Counted from the stretch's first letter, positions 39,617-49,106 are shown. The stretch is 64,000 bases of DNA from an uncultured Clostridia bacterium (GCA_947624165.1 CANQJC010000003.1:1-64000); one strand, 5' to 3'. Notes: generated by a model from the sequence alone, not told the origin. Numbers and translations: made by a program.

Positions 39617-40903
39617 TTATTTTCTTTCCGCATCAAGAATAAACTGTACGTTCTTATTTTCCGTATCGTTCAAATTGCTGTTATCGTCGCTGTAATTGTA
39701 ATTCGGATTTATTTTATACCATGACTTTCCGCTGAAATACGCGTTATACTCCGGCGTCTGGAATTTACGTCCGTGACGGGCGTATATTTCGTTACGCGCA
39801 AGAGCGAGATCGTATTTGGACAAGCCGCTGATATCGCTGCTCGTCAGAAGCTTTGTACCCGAATTGGCGAGGATGTAGTCGCCCTCATAATTCGTGAGGT
39901 TTGTTATCTCATATATCGTATTTCCGTCATACACGTCCGACGTCGGAACAGCGGTAACGGTATAGGGTTTACCCTTTATTTGTTCCGTTGTGCTTCCCTC
40001 GGATACATTCGCATAATATTTCTTATCTCCGACAATAAAAGTCATAAGATGCTTTCCGTTCGCGGCGTTTAAAATAACTTCACCGCCGGTAGCAAGCTGA
40101 GATGTGACCTTTGCCGATGAAATGCCTGTATTCGAAACGGACGATGAACCGCCCGAGGATGAATTTGACGACGATGAAGCGGCCGATGAATTTCCGCTTG
40201 ATGAAGACGAGCCGCCCGATGAAGAAGATGACCTGCTTGAAGACGAATTTCCACTCGACGAGGAAGACGACGAAGAAGATGAAGTTCTTCCCGACGATGA
40301 CGAGGAACCGCCCGACGACGTTTCACTTCCTGTCGCGGTCCACGACTGTGAATCGGAACCTGAAGATGAAGAAGCGTTATTGGGCGCGGGTGATGTAAAT
40401 ATTCCCGGCGTCGGCGAAATCGCGGGCGTGGGAGACGGCAAAGCTGTCGGGGCAGGTGCAGCCGTCGCAAAAGAAGTGGGTGCGGGCGATTCGTCGACGA
40501 CCGCCTTGTCCCCAACATTCTGAGCGATATGATACGCTCCAATTCCCGCCGCACCGACCGCAAGCGCGCAAACGGCACCCACCAACATGATACGATTGCG
40601 TCTTTGCTTAAGCTTTTTCTCGTTTCGTCTGCGCTCTATTTCGGAAAGCTGCTGCTTTTTGTCCTCCATCATTTTTTTCATCTGTGCGTTTCGTCTTTTT
40701 TCGTTGTCGTCAAAAATAGCGTCGTTGCTTTCTTCGGAATTGTTTTTTGCCGAGCTGTTAAAGTCATCATTTTTTGTGTTTTCGTTTGTGTTATTATTTT
40801 CCAAAGCGTCGGTTTCTACCGACCCTTCCGATGTTTTCGCGCCGCAAAAGCTACACGCCGAAGCGTCGTCGGGGATCTGCGCGCCGCATACTTTACATAT
40901 CAT
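39617..40903 (-). CDS. Zinc-ribbon / TM / Ser-rich linker / YARHG-domain protein
   Basis: MICKVCGAQIPDDASACSFCGAKT; TM RIMLVGAVCALAVGAAGIGAYHI; poly-Ser/Gly; LALARNEIYARHGRKFQTPEYNAYFSGKSWY. Confidence 0.88.
   Translation of the reverse strand: MICKVCGAQIPDDASACSFCGAKTSEGSVETDALENNNTNENTKNDDFNSSAKNNSEESNDAIFDDNEKRRNAQMKKMMEDKKQQLSEIERRRNEKKLKQRRNRIMLVGAVCALAVGAAGIGAYHIAQNVGDKAVVDESPAPTSFATAAPAPTALPSPTPAISPTPGIFTSPAPNNASSSSGSDSQSWTATGSETSSGGSSSSSGRTSSSSSSSSSSGNSSSSRSSSSSGGSSSSSGNSSAASSSSNSSSGGSSSVSNTGISSAKVTSQLATGGEVILNAANGKHLMTFIVGDKKYYANVSEGSTTEQIKGKPYTVTAVPTSDVYDGNTIYEITNLTNYEGDYILANSGTKLLTSSDISGLSKYDLALARNEIYARHGRKFQTPEYNAYFSGKSWYKINPNYNYSDDNSNLNDTENKNVQFILDAERK
40123..40378 (-). repeat. 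Ser/Gly low-complexity trinucleotide-rich coding tract
   Basis: SSSSGRTSSSSSSSSSSGNSSSSRSSSSSGGSSSSSGNSSAASSSSNSSSGGSSS. Confidence 0.9.
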
Positions 40904-41132
40904 TTATTCTGCCCTCCGATTTATTATTTCTTTCCTATACACCTATAATTATATATTGTTCTGCATTTCAAATCAATATCATCATGATTATATATCTGTT
41001 ACAATAAAAAGACAATTCATGTACGTATTTTATATTTTACCCGTTTTCACGTTTCGATATAACAAAATAAGGACGCTCGGTCATGCAAATTGACGCTATG
41101 GAGCGGCATAATATTTATAGGGAGGTTTTATT

Positions 41133-41816
41133 ATGTTCTCATTTTTGTTTGAATGGATACAAACCGTATTGATCCTTGCGGGTTATGTAAGCGGAAGCGC
41201 GGCGTTCCCGAAGCCGCTTACGCCGGAGGAAGAACAAAAATATATTGAGGAATACGCTGCCGGAAGCGAGGAAGCGAAAAACATTCTCATCGAACGCAAT
41301 CTCCGTCTTGTGGCGCACATTGCAAAAAAATACGCGGACGAAAAAAATCTCGAGGACTTAATATCGATAGGCACAATAGGACTAATCAAAGGAATAAATA
41401 CCTTTAATCCGAAAAAGAACAACAAGCTGTCCACCTACATATCGCGCTGCATAGAAAACGAAGTGCTTATGTTCATGAGAAGCTCTCGCAAGCTCCAGAA
41501 CGAGGTCTCGATAGACGAAAGCATAGGAACCGACCGAGAGGGAAACAATATGACGTTTTCGGACGTTCTTACCGCCGACAGCGTCGATATCTCCGACATT
41601 ATATCCGGCAAGCTGGAAGCGCAGAAGCTTTATAAAACAATGAAAAACGTCCTCTCTCCAAGCGAAATAAATATCATATGCTGGCGGTACGGTCTCGCGA
41701 ATCAGAAAAAGAAAACGCAGAAAGAGATCGCCGAAATACTGGGTATCAGCCGCAGCTATGTCAGCCGAATAGAAAAAAAGTGCCTTGAACGGCTTGCGAA
41801 GGAGCTTAAAGAATAA
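41133..41816 (+). CDS. sigK: RNA polymerase sporulation sigma factor SigK (uninterrupted ORF)
   Basis: EAKNILIERNLRLVAHIAKKYADEKNLEDLISIGTIGLIKGINTF and KTQKEIAEILGISRSYVSRIEKKCLERL; hydrophobic N-terminal pro-like segment. Confidence 0.92.
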   Translation: MFSFLFEWIQTVLILAGYVSGSAAFPKPLTPEEEQKYIEEYAAGSEEAKNILIERNLRLVAHIAKKYADEKNLEDLISIGTIGLIKGINTFNPKKNNKLSTYISRCIENEVLMFMRSSRKLQNEVSIDESIGTDREGNNMTFSDVLTADSVDISDIISGKLEAQKLYKTMKNVLSPSEINIICWRYGLANQKKKTQKEIAEILGISRSYVSRIEKKCLERLAKELKE

Positions 41817-41845
41817 ATCCCCGCTCTATAAAAGCAGGGATTTAT
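41814..41845. terminator. Terminator between convergent sigK and trmD
   Basis: AAATCCC ... GGGATTT plus T-rich tract. Confidence 0.7.
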
Positions 41846-42576
41846 TTGTTTTTATACTCATCAATGAATTTTTTATCCTCGTCCGACAATTCCGCTTTTT
41901 TCAGCATATCGGGACGTCTGTCCGCAGTCGCGGCAAGCGACTGCTCCCTCTTCCATTTTTCAACGTTGGCATGGTGTCCCGATATAAGCACCTCCGGCAC
42001 CGACATTCCGTGCCATACGGCGGGACGCGTATACTGAGGATATTCAAGTAAGCCCGAATAATGCGATTCGTTTTCATACGACGATTCCGATGCGAGCACG
42101 CCCGGAATAAGTCTTGAAACAGCGTCTATAACAGCCATGGCGGGGATTTCCCCGCCGGTAAGAACGTAATCGCCGACAGACAATTCCATATCCGCGATCT
42201 CGTCTATAACGCGCTGATCTACGCCCTCGTAGTGACCGCACAAAAGGACAATGTGATCGATTTCGGACAGTCTGACCGCTTCCGACTGGTCGAATATCTT
42301 TCCCTTCGGGGACATATAAATTGTAAACGGTTTATAGTCGAGACCTTCCGCAATCGACATATACGCGTCGTATATCGGCTGCGGCGTCATAAGCATACCG
42401 CCGCCGCCGCTGTACGGATAATCGTCCGTTTTTCTGTGCTTGTCCGATGAAAAGTCGCGTATATCTATAAAGTTCATTTCAATAAGCCCCGCGCGGTATG
42501 CGCGTCCAATTATGCTGTCGCCCAAAACCGCTTCGAACATTTTCGGGAAAAGCGTAAGTACGTCAAATCTCATCAC
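41842..42576 (-). CDS. trmD: tRNA (guanine-N1)-methyltransferase
   Basis: MRFDVLTLFPKMFEAVLGDSIIGRA, YPYSGGGGMLMTPQPI, CGHYEGVDQRV, LTGGEIPAM. Confidence 0.98.
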   Translation of the reverse strand: MMRFDVLTLFPKMFEAVLGDSIIGRAYRAGLIEMNFIDIRDFSSDKHRKTDDYPYSGGGGMLMTPQPIYDAYMSIAEGLDYKPFTIYMSPKGKIFDQSEAVRLSEIDHIVLLCGHYEGVDQRVIDEIADMELSVGDYVLTGGEIPAMAVIDAVSRLIPGVLASESSYENESHYSGLLEYPQYTRPAVWHGMSVPEVLISGHHANVEKWKREQSLAATADRRPDMLKKAELSDEDKKFIDEYKNK

Positions 42577-43079
42577 AAATCCTCCAACCCGTCGATCATA
42601 CGCACGGTTACTTTCTTTTCGTCGAGATCGATTTTCAGCACAACATCGTCAATGACGGGCAGCAGCAGATTTTTCATTCCTTCACGCTTTACCTCGTATA
42701 TATCGCTGCTTCCGGCGTTAAACACATCGGAAATCACACCTATTTCACGTCCGTCATCCGTGACGACGTTTAAGCCGATCAAATCGGCTATATAATACGT
42801 TCCTTCGGGCAGTTCGCCGAGCATCTCGCGCTGTGCGCATATTATCTTGTTTTTATATTTCTGCGCCGCGTCTATATCGTTTATTTGAGCGAATTTCACG
42901 ATCAAATTATTTTTTTGATACTTTATCCCATTTATATCGAGACGCTCGCCGCTTTCGTTCCCGACGTACACGTACTCTATTTTTTCAAATATATCCGGGG
43001 AATCCGTCCACGGTACAATCTTCACTTCGCCGCGAAGTCCGTGTGTATTGACAATCTTACCCACTTCAAGTAAATCCAT
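42573..43079 (-). CDS. rimM: Ribosome maturation factor RimM (start at MDLLEVGKIV)
   Basis: VGKIVNTHGLRGEVKI; operon position. Confidence 0.96.
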   Translation of the reverse strand: MDLLEVGKIVNTHGLRGEVKIVPWTDSPDIFEKIEYVYVGNESGERLDINGIKYQKNNLIVKFAQINDIDAAQKYKNKIICAQREMLGELPEGTYYIADLIGLNVVTDDGREIGVISDVFNAGSSDIYEVKREGMKNLLLPVIDDVVLKIDLDEKKVTVRMIDGLEDL

Positions 43080-43142
43080 ATTGTTCCCTTTCATAATATC
43101 CGTAAGCAAAAAGGGCTTACAAGCGCAAGCCCTCCTATCCTA

Positions 43143-43373
43143 TTATAAGATATCCACCGAAGCCTTCTTGTTATCGCGGCTTGCGGCTGCCTTGACAACG
43201 GTTCTTATTGCCTTTGCAATTCTTCCCTGCTTGCCGATCACCTTGCCCATATCGCTTTCGGCAACTCTTAATTCGAGGGTTACCGTTTGGTCATCGTTAA
43301 CAATTTCTTTAACGTCGACCTCGTCGGGATAGTCGACAAGCGATTTGGCGATTATTTCCAATACTTCTTTCAT
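43143..43373 (-). CDS. khpA: KH-domain RNA-binding protein KhpA
   Basis: VAESDMGKVIGKQGRIAKAIRTVVKAA. Confidence 0.95.
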   Translation of the reverse strand: MKEVLEIIAKSLVDYPDEVDVKEIVNDDQTVTLELRVAESDMGKVIGKQGRIAKAIRTVVKAAASRDNKKASVDIL

Positions 43374-43389
43374 TATCCTATCCTCCCGA

Positions 43390-43632
43390 TTAGATAATAT
43401 TAGACTTCTTTAAAAGAGCCTTAACGGTATCCGTCGGCTGAGCACCGTTCGATATCCATTTCTTTACGGCCTCCGCGTCAATATTGACCGTTGCGGGGTC
43501 GGTAAGAGGATCGTATGTGCCGACTTCCTCAATAAATCTACCGTTTCTGGGGTATCTTGAATCAGCAACGACAACTCTGTAAAACGGAGTCTTTTTCGCG
43601 CCCATTCTTCTGAGCCTTATTTTTACAGCCAT
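43390..43632 (-). CDS. rpsP: 30S ribosomal protein S16
   Basis: [53 protein letters not shown]. Confidence 0.98.
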   Translation of the reverse strand: MAVKIRLRRMGAKKTPFYRVVVADSRYPRNGRFIEEVGTYDPLTDPATVNIDAEAVKKWISNGAQPTDTVKALLKKSNII

Positions 43633-43749
43633 TATTTTCACCTCCCGTTTGTAATTATGGTTTATATCGCACAGCGCGGTGAGACCGTCTTGCGGCGCGT
43701 CATTACGCACTCGTCGGCTTGTCCGCACCACACCGCGTTTATAACAAAA

Positions 43750-45093
43750 TCAATGTGCTTTTCTCAGGCGTTTTAAAATTCTGTTTTGTTTTCCGCCGGT
43801 AAGCTGCTTCATCATTTTCTGCATATCGGCGAATTGCTTCAAAAGCTGGTTTACGTCCTGAACCTTCGTTCCGCTTCCTTTTGCTATACGAACTTTTCTG
43901 CTCGCGCCGATTATCGACGGTTTTGAACGTTCCTCCTCCGTCATGGATTGTATGATAGCTTCGATATGCACAAGTCTTTTCGCGTTTTCCTCCGTGTCGA
44001 CGGCGTCGAGCATCTTTTTGTCTATACCGGGCAGCATACCCAATATCTGCGAAAAAGAGCCCATTTTTTTAATTTGGCGGAATTGCTCAAGAAAATCGTT
44101 CAAATCAAACTGCTGCCTGCGTATTTTCGCTTCCAGCTCCTGCGCCTTTTTTTCGTCTATCGCATCCTGCGCTTTATCTATAAGAGTAAGCACGTCGCCC
44201 ATGCCCAAAATACGCGACGCCATTCTGTCGGGGTGAAACTGTTCAAGGTCGCTTAGTTTTTCTCCTACCGACGCGTATTTGATCGGCTTGCCCGTCACCT
44301 GTTTTACCGACAGCGCGGCACCGCCCCTTGTATCTCCGTCAAGCTTGGAAAGAATAACGCCGGTTATATCGAGCCGCTCGTTAAACGCTTTCGCGGCGTT
44401 TACCGCGTCTTGTCCCGTCATGGCGTCCACGACCAAAAGTATCTCTGTCGGGTTTACGCTTTCCTTTATATTTTTCAGCTCGTCCATAAGCTCTTCGTCT
44501 ATATGAAGTCTGCCGGCTGTATCGAGAATGACAGGGTCGTTGCCGTGCTTTACGGCGTGCGCGACGGCTTCCTTCGCTATAATTACGGGATCCGTCCCGT
44601 CACCCATTGAAAACACGGGGATCTGTACCTGCTTTCCGAGGACCTCAAGCTGTTTTATAGCCGCCGGACGGTAAACGTCGCAAGCGACCATAAGCGGTCT
44701 TTTGCCCATCTGCTTGGACATGTTAAGCGCGAGTTTGCCGGTGGCGGTCGTTTTGCCCGCGCCCTGCAAGCCGCACATCATAATCACCGTCGGAGGTTTG
44801 GGCGAAAATTCAAGACGCGCCGTTTCACCGCCGATCATTTGCGTAAGCTCGTCATTTACAATTTTTACAAGCTGCTGAGCGGGAGTAAGCGACTCCATTA
44901 TCTCTTGTCCGACCGCTTTTTCCGATACGGTATTGACAAAATCCTTTACAACCTTGAAATTTACATCGGCTTCAAGAAGAGCCAGTTTGATTTCACGCAT
45001 CGCGTCTTTTATGTCTTTTTCGTTAAGCTTACCCTTACCGCGCAGCTTTTTAAAAACGCCTTGGAGCTTATCGCCCAGACTTTCAAATGCCAT
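43750..45093 (-). CDS. ffh: Signal recognition particle protein Ffh
   Basis: MCGLQGAGKTTATGKLA, DVYRPAAIKQLEVL, LDTAGRLHIDEELM, C-terminal M domain. Confidence 0.98.
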   Translation of the reverse strand: MAFESLGDKLQGVFKKLRGKGKLNEKDIKDAMREIKLALLEADVNFKVVKDFVNTVSEKAVGQEIMESLTPAQQLVKIVNDELTQMIGGETARLEFSPKPPTVIMMCGLQGAGKTTATGKLALNMSKQMGKRPLMVACDVYRPAAIKQLEVLGKQVQIPVFSMGDGTDPVIIAKEAVAHAVKHGNDPVILDTAGRLHIDEELMDELKNIKESVNPTEILLVVDAMTGQDAVNAAKAFNERLDITGVILSKLDGDTRGGAALSVKQVTGKPIKYASVGEKLSDLEQFHPDRMASRILGMGDVLTLIDKAQDAIDEKKAQELEAKIRRQQFDLNDFLEQFRQIKKMGSFSQILGMLPGIDKKMLDAVDTEENAKRLVHIEAIIQSMTEEERSKPSIIGASRKVRIAKGSGTKVQDVNQLLKQFADMQKMMKQLTGGKQNRILKRLRKAH

Positions 45094-45121
45094 ACGTTCC
45101 GACTCCCTTCCGCAAAATTAT

Positions 45122-45463
45122 CTATATTTCTCTCGATATTTCCTCGATTATTTCCTTTATCTCGTCCGCAAATTCGGCTTCGCAGCCGTCGGCTATCCGT
45201 GAAAGCCGACGAAGCTGTGAATTTATTTTATGAAAACGCTTTACAATACCCAGATGCTTCTCATATTCCTCAAGATGTTTTTCGCCCTGCTTTATTGATT
45301 CTCTCACTCCCTGACGGCTGATATCGATTTGCTCGGCGATCTCGGAAAGAGATAGATCCTCGTTATAATACATATCTATGGCAAAACGCTGTTTTTCCGT
45401 AAGAAGCTGTCCGTACACGTCGAGCAGAACGGTTATGTTTAAATCCTTCTCCATTCGCACCAC
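45122..45463 (-). CDS. ylxM: UPF0122 DNA-binding protein YlxM
   Basis: LLDVYGQLLTEKQRFAIDMYYNEDLSLSEIAEQIDISRQGVRESIKQGEKHLEEYE; upstream of ffh. Confidence 0.95.
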   Translation of the reverse strand: MVRMEKDLNITVLLDVYGQLLTEKQRFAIDMYYNEDLSLSEIAEQIDISRQGVRESIKQGEKHLEEYEKHLGIVKRFHKINSQLRRLSRIADGCEAEFADEIKEIIEEISREI

Positions 45464-45532
45464 CTGTAAAGCATTTTTAATTTACAGATAACAGTTTACA
45501 GCATAAATCAAAATTTGTCAATATTATTTTTT

Positions 45533-46144
45533 TCAAAATTGCACTGTTTGGGTGTTCATATTTTGTATAATTTCACAAAACTCATCATAATCCAACAGTC
45601 GATTCAAAATGTCAAGAAGCATATTCGCGGATATTTTCATGGGAATGCCGAGAGACGCCGCAAGCGACGCTCGTTTTTCGCGGCTCCTCTCGCCACCCGA
45701 TAACCCCGCCATAAACAAATCGGTTTTTGTAATTTTACGGCTCTCGCGCGGCGTGAAAGCGTTACCGTCTATCACGCAGCCCGCTTTTTTCAGCGCGTCG
45801 AGAATAATATCGTCTCTGATCCCCTCCACGCCTATCAGTCCTTCTTTGCCGGCTTCGCTCTTACGTTTTTCCTTCCCCTTTACTTCGGGGATATATGCAT
45901 GTTTCACGTTCTCTTTTGGGATATATTGCTTAATATAATTTCGAATACGAAAACCGGCTGTGTCGGAATCGGTAAGTATTACTATTCCCGTTTCCTCCGC
46001 CATACGTTTGATGCTTTCAATAATTGCGGGATCCCTAAAAGCCCCGAAGCCGTTCGTTACTATTATCACGGCGTCGAGAAATCTCGAAAGCTTTATTTTG
46101 TCGTATATTCCTTCTACAATAATCGTTTCTTTGATTTTATACAT
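45533..46144 (-). CDS. rnmV: Ribonuclease M5-like TOPRIM protein
   Basis: TIIVEGIYDKIKL...VIVTNGFGAFRDP, VILTDSDTAGFRIRNYIKQYIP. Confidence 0.85.
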   Translation of the reverse strand: MYKIKETIIVEGIYDKIKLSRFLDAVIIVTNGFGAFRDPAIIESIKRMAEETGIVILTDSDTAGFRIRNYIKQYIPKENVKHAYIPEVKGKEKRKSEAGKEGLIGVEGIRDDIILDALKKAGCVIDGNAFTPRESRKITKTDLFMAGLSGGERSREKRASLAASLGIPMKISANMLLDILNRLLDYDEFCEIIQNMNTQTVQF

Positions 46145-46180
46145 CGAATTTATCCTTTTTGTCTTTTTTCGGATATTATT

Positions 46181-46504
46181 TTATGCGCTTTCTTTCGCTC
46201 TGTCAATACTTTCCGCAATATAATTTTCAACCGCGTCGCGAAGCTTTGACGGTTCTGTCGAGCGCGATATGATTTTTTTGATAAATTCAATGACGTCGTT
46301 GTATCGGTAAAAGATATTATTGATTTGCTTGCTCTCGACAATTTTACCGCCGCCTTCGTAAATCGCCGTTTTTTGTATCTTTATACCGTAGCATTTCAAA
46401 TCGCAGTAATCAGCAGATATGTTTTCGGTTATTATGTAGTAATCAAGAAATATAAGGGGGCGTTCCTCCGTCTGTATTCTCTCGTAAAAAGTCTCATTGT
46501 CCAT
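46181..46504 (-). CDS. Hypothetical protein (DUF6514-like)
   Basis: 107-109 aa; FLDYYIITENISADYCDLKCYGIKIQKTA... Confidence 0.6.
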   Translation of the reverse strand: MDNETFYERIQTEERPLIFLDYYIITENISADYCDLKCYGIKIQKTAIYEGGGKIVESKQINNIFYRYNDVIEFIKKIISRSTEPSKLRDAVENYIAESIDRAKESA

Positions 46505-46629
46505 GCCCATAAACCTCCTTCAGTCTAAATCCCGATTTCAAGCCACCCAACATTATATGATGAAAAATCACAATATATTCCGCATTTGGGACGCGCGTAA
46601 AATAATTTATACATTTTTTGATTTAGGTA

Positions 46630-46658
46630 TTGAAGTTTCAAAAAAAATGTATTATAAT
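46630..46658 (+). promoter_or_regulatory. Sigma-A promoter of SRP RNA (TTGAAG-N17-TATAAT)
   Basis: TTGAAG 46630-46635, TATAAT 46653-46658. Confidence 0.8.
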
Positions 46659-46664
46659 ATCAAA

Positions 46665-46852
46665 GGTAAGTCATAAACACGACGGCTTACGGACAAATTG
46701 ACTACTCGGCGATGACGACCGAGCCCGCGCGACTTAAACCCGTGAACCTTGTCAGATGGGGAACCAAGCAGCAATAAGCGGTGCTTTCAGTGTGTTGCGG
46801 TAAACTCGGTCTGAGCCACTATGTATCAGAGCGACGCCTTTGGGGCGTTTTT
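46665..46852 (+). ncRNA. ffs: Signal recognition particle RNA (scRNA/4.5S-type), terminator at about 46833-46852
   Basis: cgtgaaccttgtcagatggggaaccaagcagcaataag matches the SRP apical domain (GTCAG..GGAA..AAGCAGCA); located upstream of dnaX as in Bacillus; terminator ACGCC TTTG GGCGT TTTT. Confidence 0.88.
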
Positions 46853-46893
46853 GTGTATACGTTAAAATTTACTGAAAGGAGCGGGGATCTTAT

Positions 46894-48729
46894 ATGGCTC
46901 ATCAGGCTATATACAGAAAATGGCGTCCGACGATTTTTGACGATATTGTCGGTCAAGGGCATATAACACAAACGCTTAAAAATCAAATCCTGAACGGCAA
47001 AATCGGTCATGCGTATCTTTTTTGCGGTACGCGCGGAACCGGCAAAACGTCATGCGCAAAAGTATTTTCACGCGCCGTGAATTGTTTAAACCCAAAGGAC
47101 GGAAACCCCTGCAACGAATGCGACGTATGCCGAGGTATCATGGACGGAAGCATACTCGACGTTAAGGAAATAGACGCCGCTTCGAACAACGGCGTAGACA
47201 ATATACGCGAAATACGCGACGATGTTCGTTATGTGTCCGCAAACACGAAATATACCGTATATATAATAGATGAGGTGCATATGCTCTCTTCCGGCGCGTT
47301 CAACGCTCTTCTCAAAACCCTTGAGGAGCCGCCCGAATACGTCATCTTCATATTGGCGACGACCGAAGCGCACAAGGTGCCGCAAACTATTTTGTCGCGC
47401 TGCCAGCGTTTTGACTTTAAGCGTATAAAGCCGTCTGATATCATTCTGCGCATGAAGGAGATAGCGCACGGAGACGGGCTTAATATATCGGACGACGCAT
47501 ACGAGCTTCTCGCGCGACTTGCCGACGGCTCGATGCGCGACGGTCTGAGCATACTTGAAAGAGTAGTTTCGTCATGCGGAAACAAAATAACGGCTGAAAA
47601 CATCACGGACGCGCTCGGAATATCCGCCGCCGAATCGGTGTTCAAAATTACAGACTGTATCATAGACAACGACATAAACGGGATCATATCCGTAATCGAT
47701 TCGGTTCTTTCGGACGGTAAGGATTTAAAAGTATTTATGGACGCGCTCGTGCGTAATTTCCGCGATATGCTTATATGCAAGGTCACGGACAATCCCGAAA
47801 ATATGCTTGACGCGACCGCGGAAGATATGGTAAAATTGAAGTCGCTTGCTTCAAAAATGACATTCGAAAAAATTTCACATGCGGCAGCCGTTCTTTCCGA
47901 CGCTATCGCCGAGGCGAAATGGATAAAGTCGCCCAGGCTGATATATGAGCTTGCGCTGATAAAAATATCACGTCCCGAATACGACGCGTCTCCCGAAGCC
48001 CTGCTGGACAGAATCTCAACTCTTGAAAGCAAGGTCGCAAACGGTGCGGTGACCGATACGTCCTCGCTTACGGAAAGGATAAACAAGCTCGAAGATAAAA
48101 TCAAAAACGGCGTATCTGCCCCATTAGAGCCAAAAAAAGAGGACAGCACGAAGCAAACGGAAAAACCGAAGACGCCGCCGAGACTTTACAGACCTATCCC
48201 AGGATACGAGCTTAATGCGGAAAATCCGATCGTTAAGACCGCCAAAAACTGGGATAATATATCACGCACCATGTCGTCCGGCGCGGCATATCTTATGCCT
48301 TGTCTGATGAACAGACCGATTACGATAGACGCGGACGGAATTATATTATTGTTTAAACGCGAAGAAAAAGGCGCGTACGGCATAGCGTCAAGCTTTAAAG
48401 AAAGGCTGCAAAAAGCCTTCGCGCGCGCGTCGGGTACGGATTATCTCATAAAAATCGCTTATAAAGACGAGATCGACGACGAGCTTGTTGATTTTTGGTC
48501 TTTGCCGAGCGTTAATAATGAGAACTCGGATAATAATTCCTCCGAGCCGTCCGATCCCCTTGACAGTCTGATGAAAAATTTTTCTCAGATAGTCGAGGAC
48601 GCGGACGAAAGCGAATTTATCGAATATGATTCCTCGCAGGATACATTTTCACAGTCCTCCTTCGAAGAAGACGATGACAGAGAGGAATTTTTAGAGCAAA
48701 ACGAACTTCCCTCAGAGGAAGAAAATTAA
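46894..48729 (+). CDS. dnaX: DNA polymerase III subunit gamma/tau
   Basis: YRKWRPTIFDDIVGQGHITQTLKNQI, AYLFCGTRGTGKTSCAKVFSRAVNC, EVHMLSSGAFNALLKTLEEPP. Confidence 0.98.
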   Translation: MAHQAIYRKWRPTIFDDIVGQGHITQTLKNQILNGKIGHAYLFCGTRGTGKTSCAKVFSRAVNCLNPKDGNPCNECDVCRGIMDGSILDVKEIDAASNNGVDNIREIRDDVRYVSANTKYTVYIIDEVHMLSSGAFNALLKTLEEPPEYVIFILATTEAHKVPQTILSRCQRFDFKRIKPSDIILRMKEIAHGDGLNISDDAYELLARLADGSMRDGLSILERVVSSCGNKITAENITDALGISAAESVFKITDCIIDNDINGIISVIDSVLSDGKDLKVFMDALVRNFRDMLICKVTDNPENMLDATAEDMVKLKSLASKMTFEKISHAAAVLSDAIAEAKWIKSPRLIYELALIKISRPEYDASPEALLDRISTLESKVANGAVTDTSSLTERINKLEDKIKNGVSAPLEPKKEDSTKQTEKPKTPPRLYRPIPGYELNAENPIVKTAKNWDNISRTMSSGAAYLMPCLMNRPITIDADGIILLFKREEKGAYGIASSFKERLQKAFARASGTDYLIKIAYKDEIDDELVDFWSLPSVNNENSDNNSSEPSDPLDSLMKNFSQIVEDADESEFIEYDSSQDTFSQSSFEEDDDREEFLEQNELPSEEEN

Positions 48730-48748
48730 AAAAGAGAGGTAAAACAAA

Positions 48749-49102
48749 ATGGGAAAATACAAAGGATTCGCAGGAGCGGGTATGAACACAAACAAAAATG
48801 TGAGCAACGTCATAAAGCAGGCGCAGAAAATGCAGGAGGAAATGGAAAAGGTACAGTCTGAGCTTGAGGACAAGACGGTTGAAGCAAGCTCCGGCGGCGG
48901 CGTTGTCAATGTCGTCGTTAATGGCAAAAAGGAAATCGTTTCGTTAAAAATATCTCCCGAAGCGGTAGATCCCGACGATGTGGAAACGCTCGAAGATCTT
49001 GTTACCGTCGCCGTAAACGACGCTATAAACAAAGCCGACGAAATGATGGCTGAAGGTATGAATTCCGTTACCGGCGGAATAAACATTCCCGGACTTTTCT
49101 GA
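48749..49102 (+). CDS. YbaB/EbfC nucleoid-associated protein
   Basis: MGKYKGFAGAGMNTNKNVSNVIKQAQKMQEEMEKVQSELEDKTVEASSGGGVVNVVVNGKKEIVSLKI. Confidence 0.96.
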   Translation: MGKYKGFAGAGMNTNKNVSNVIKQAQKMQEEMEKVQSELEDKTVEASSGGGVVNVVVNGKKEIVSLKISPEAVDPDDVETLEDLVTVAVNDAINKADEMMAEGMNSVTGGINIPGLF

Positions 49103-49106
49103 TATC

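Noticed and set aside
40104-40523. Highly acidic plus-strand ORF (DEDEPPDEE...)
   Set aside because: Reverse-strand reading of the Ser/Gly trinucleotide tract
40904-41132. Possible SigE/SigK promoter upstream of sigK (CATAATAT near 41107)
   Set aside because: Motif is too close to the RBS to leave room for a TSS; no convincing -35
47229-48149. Minus-strand 306-aa ORF opposite dnaX
   Set aside because: Ser-rich antisense artefact of dnaX codon usage
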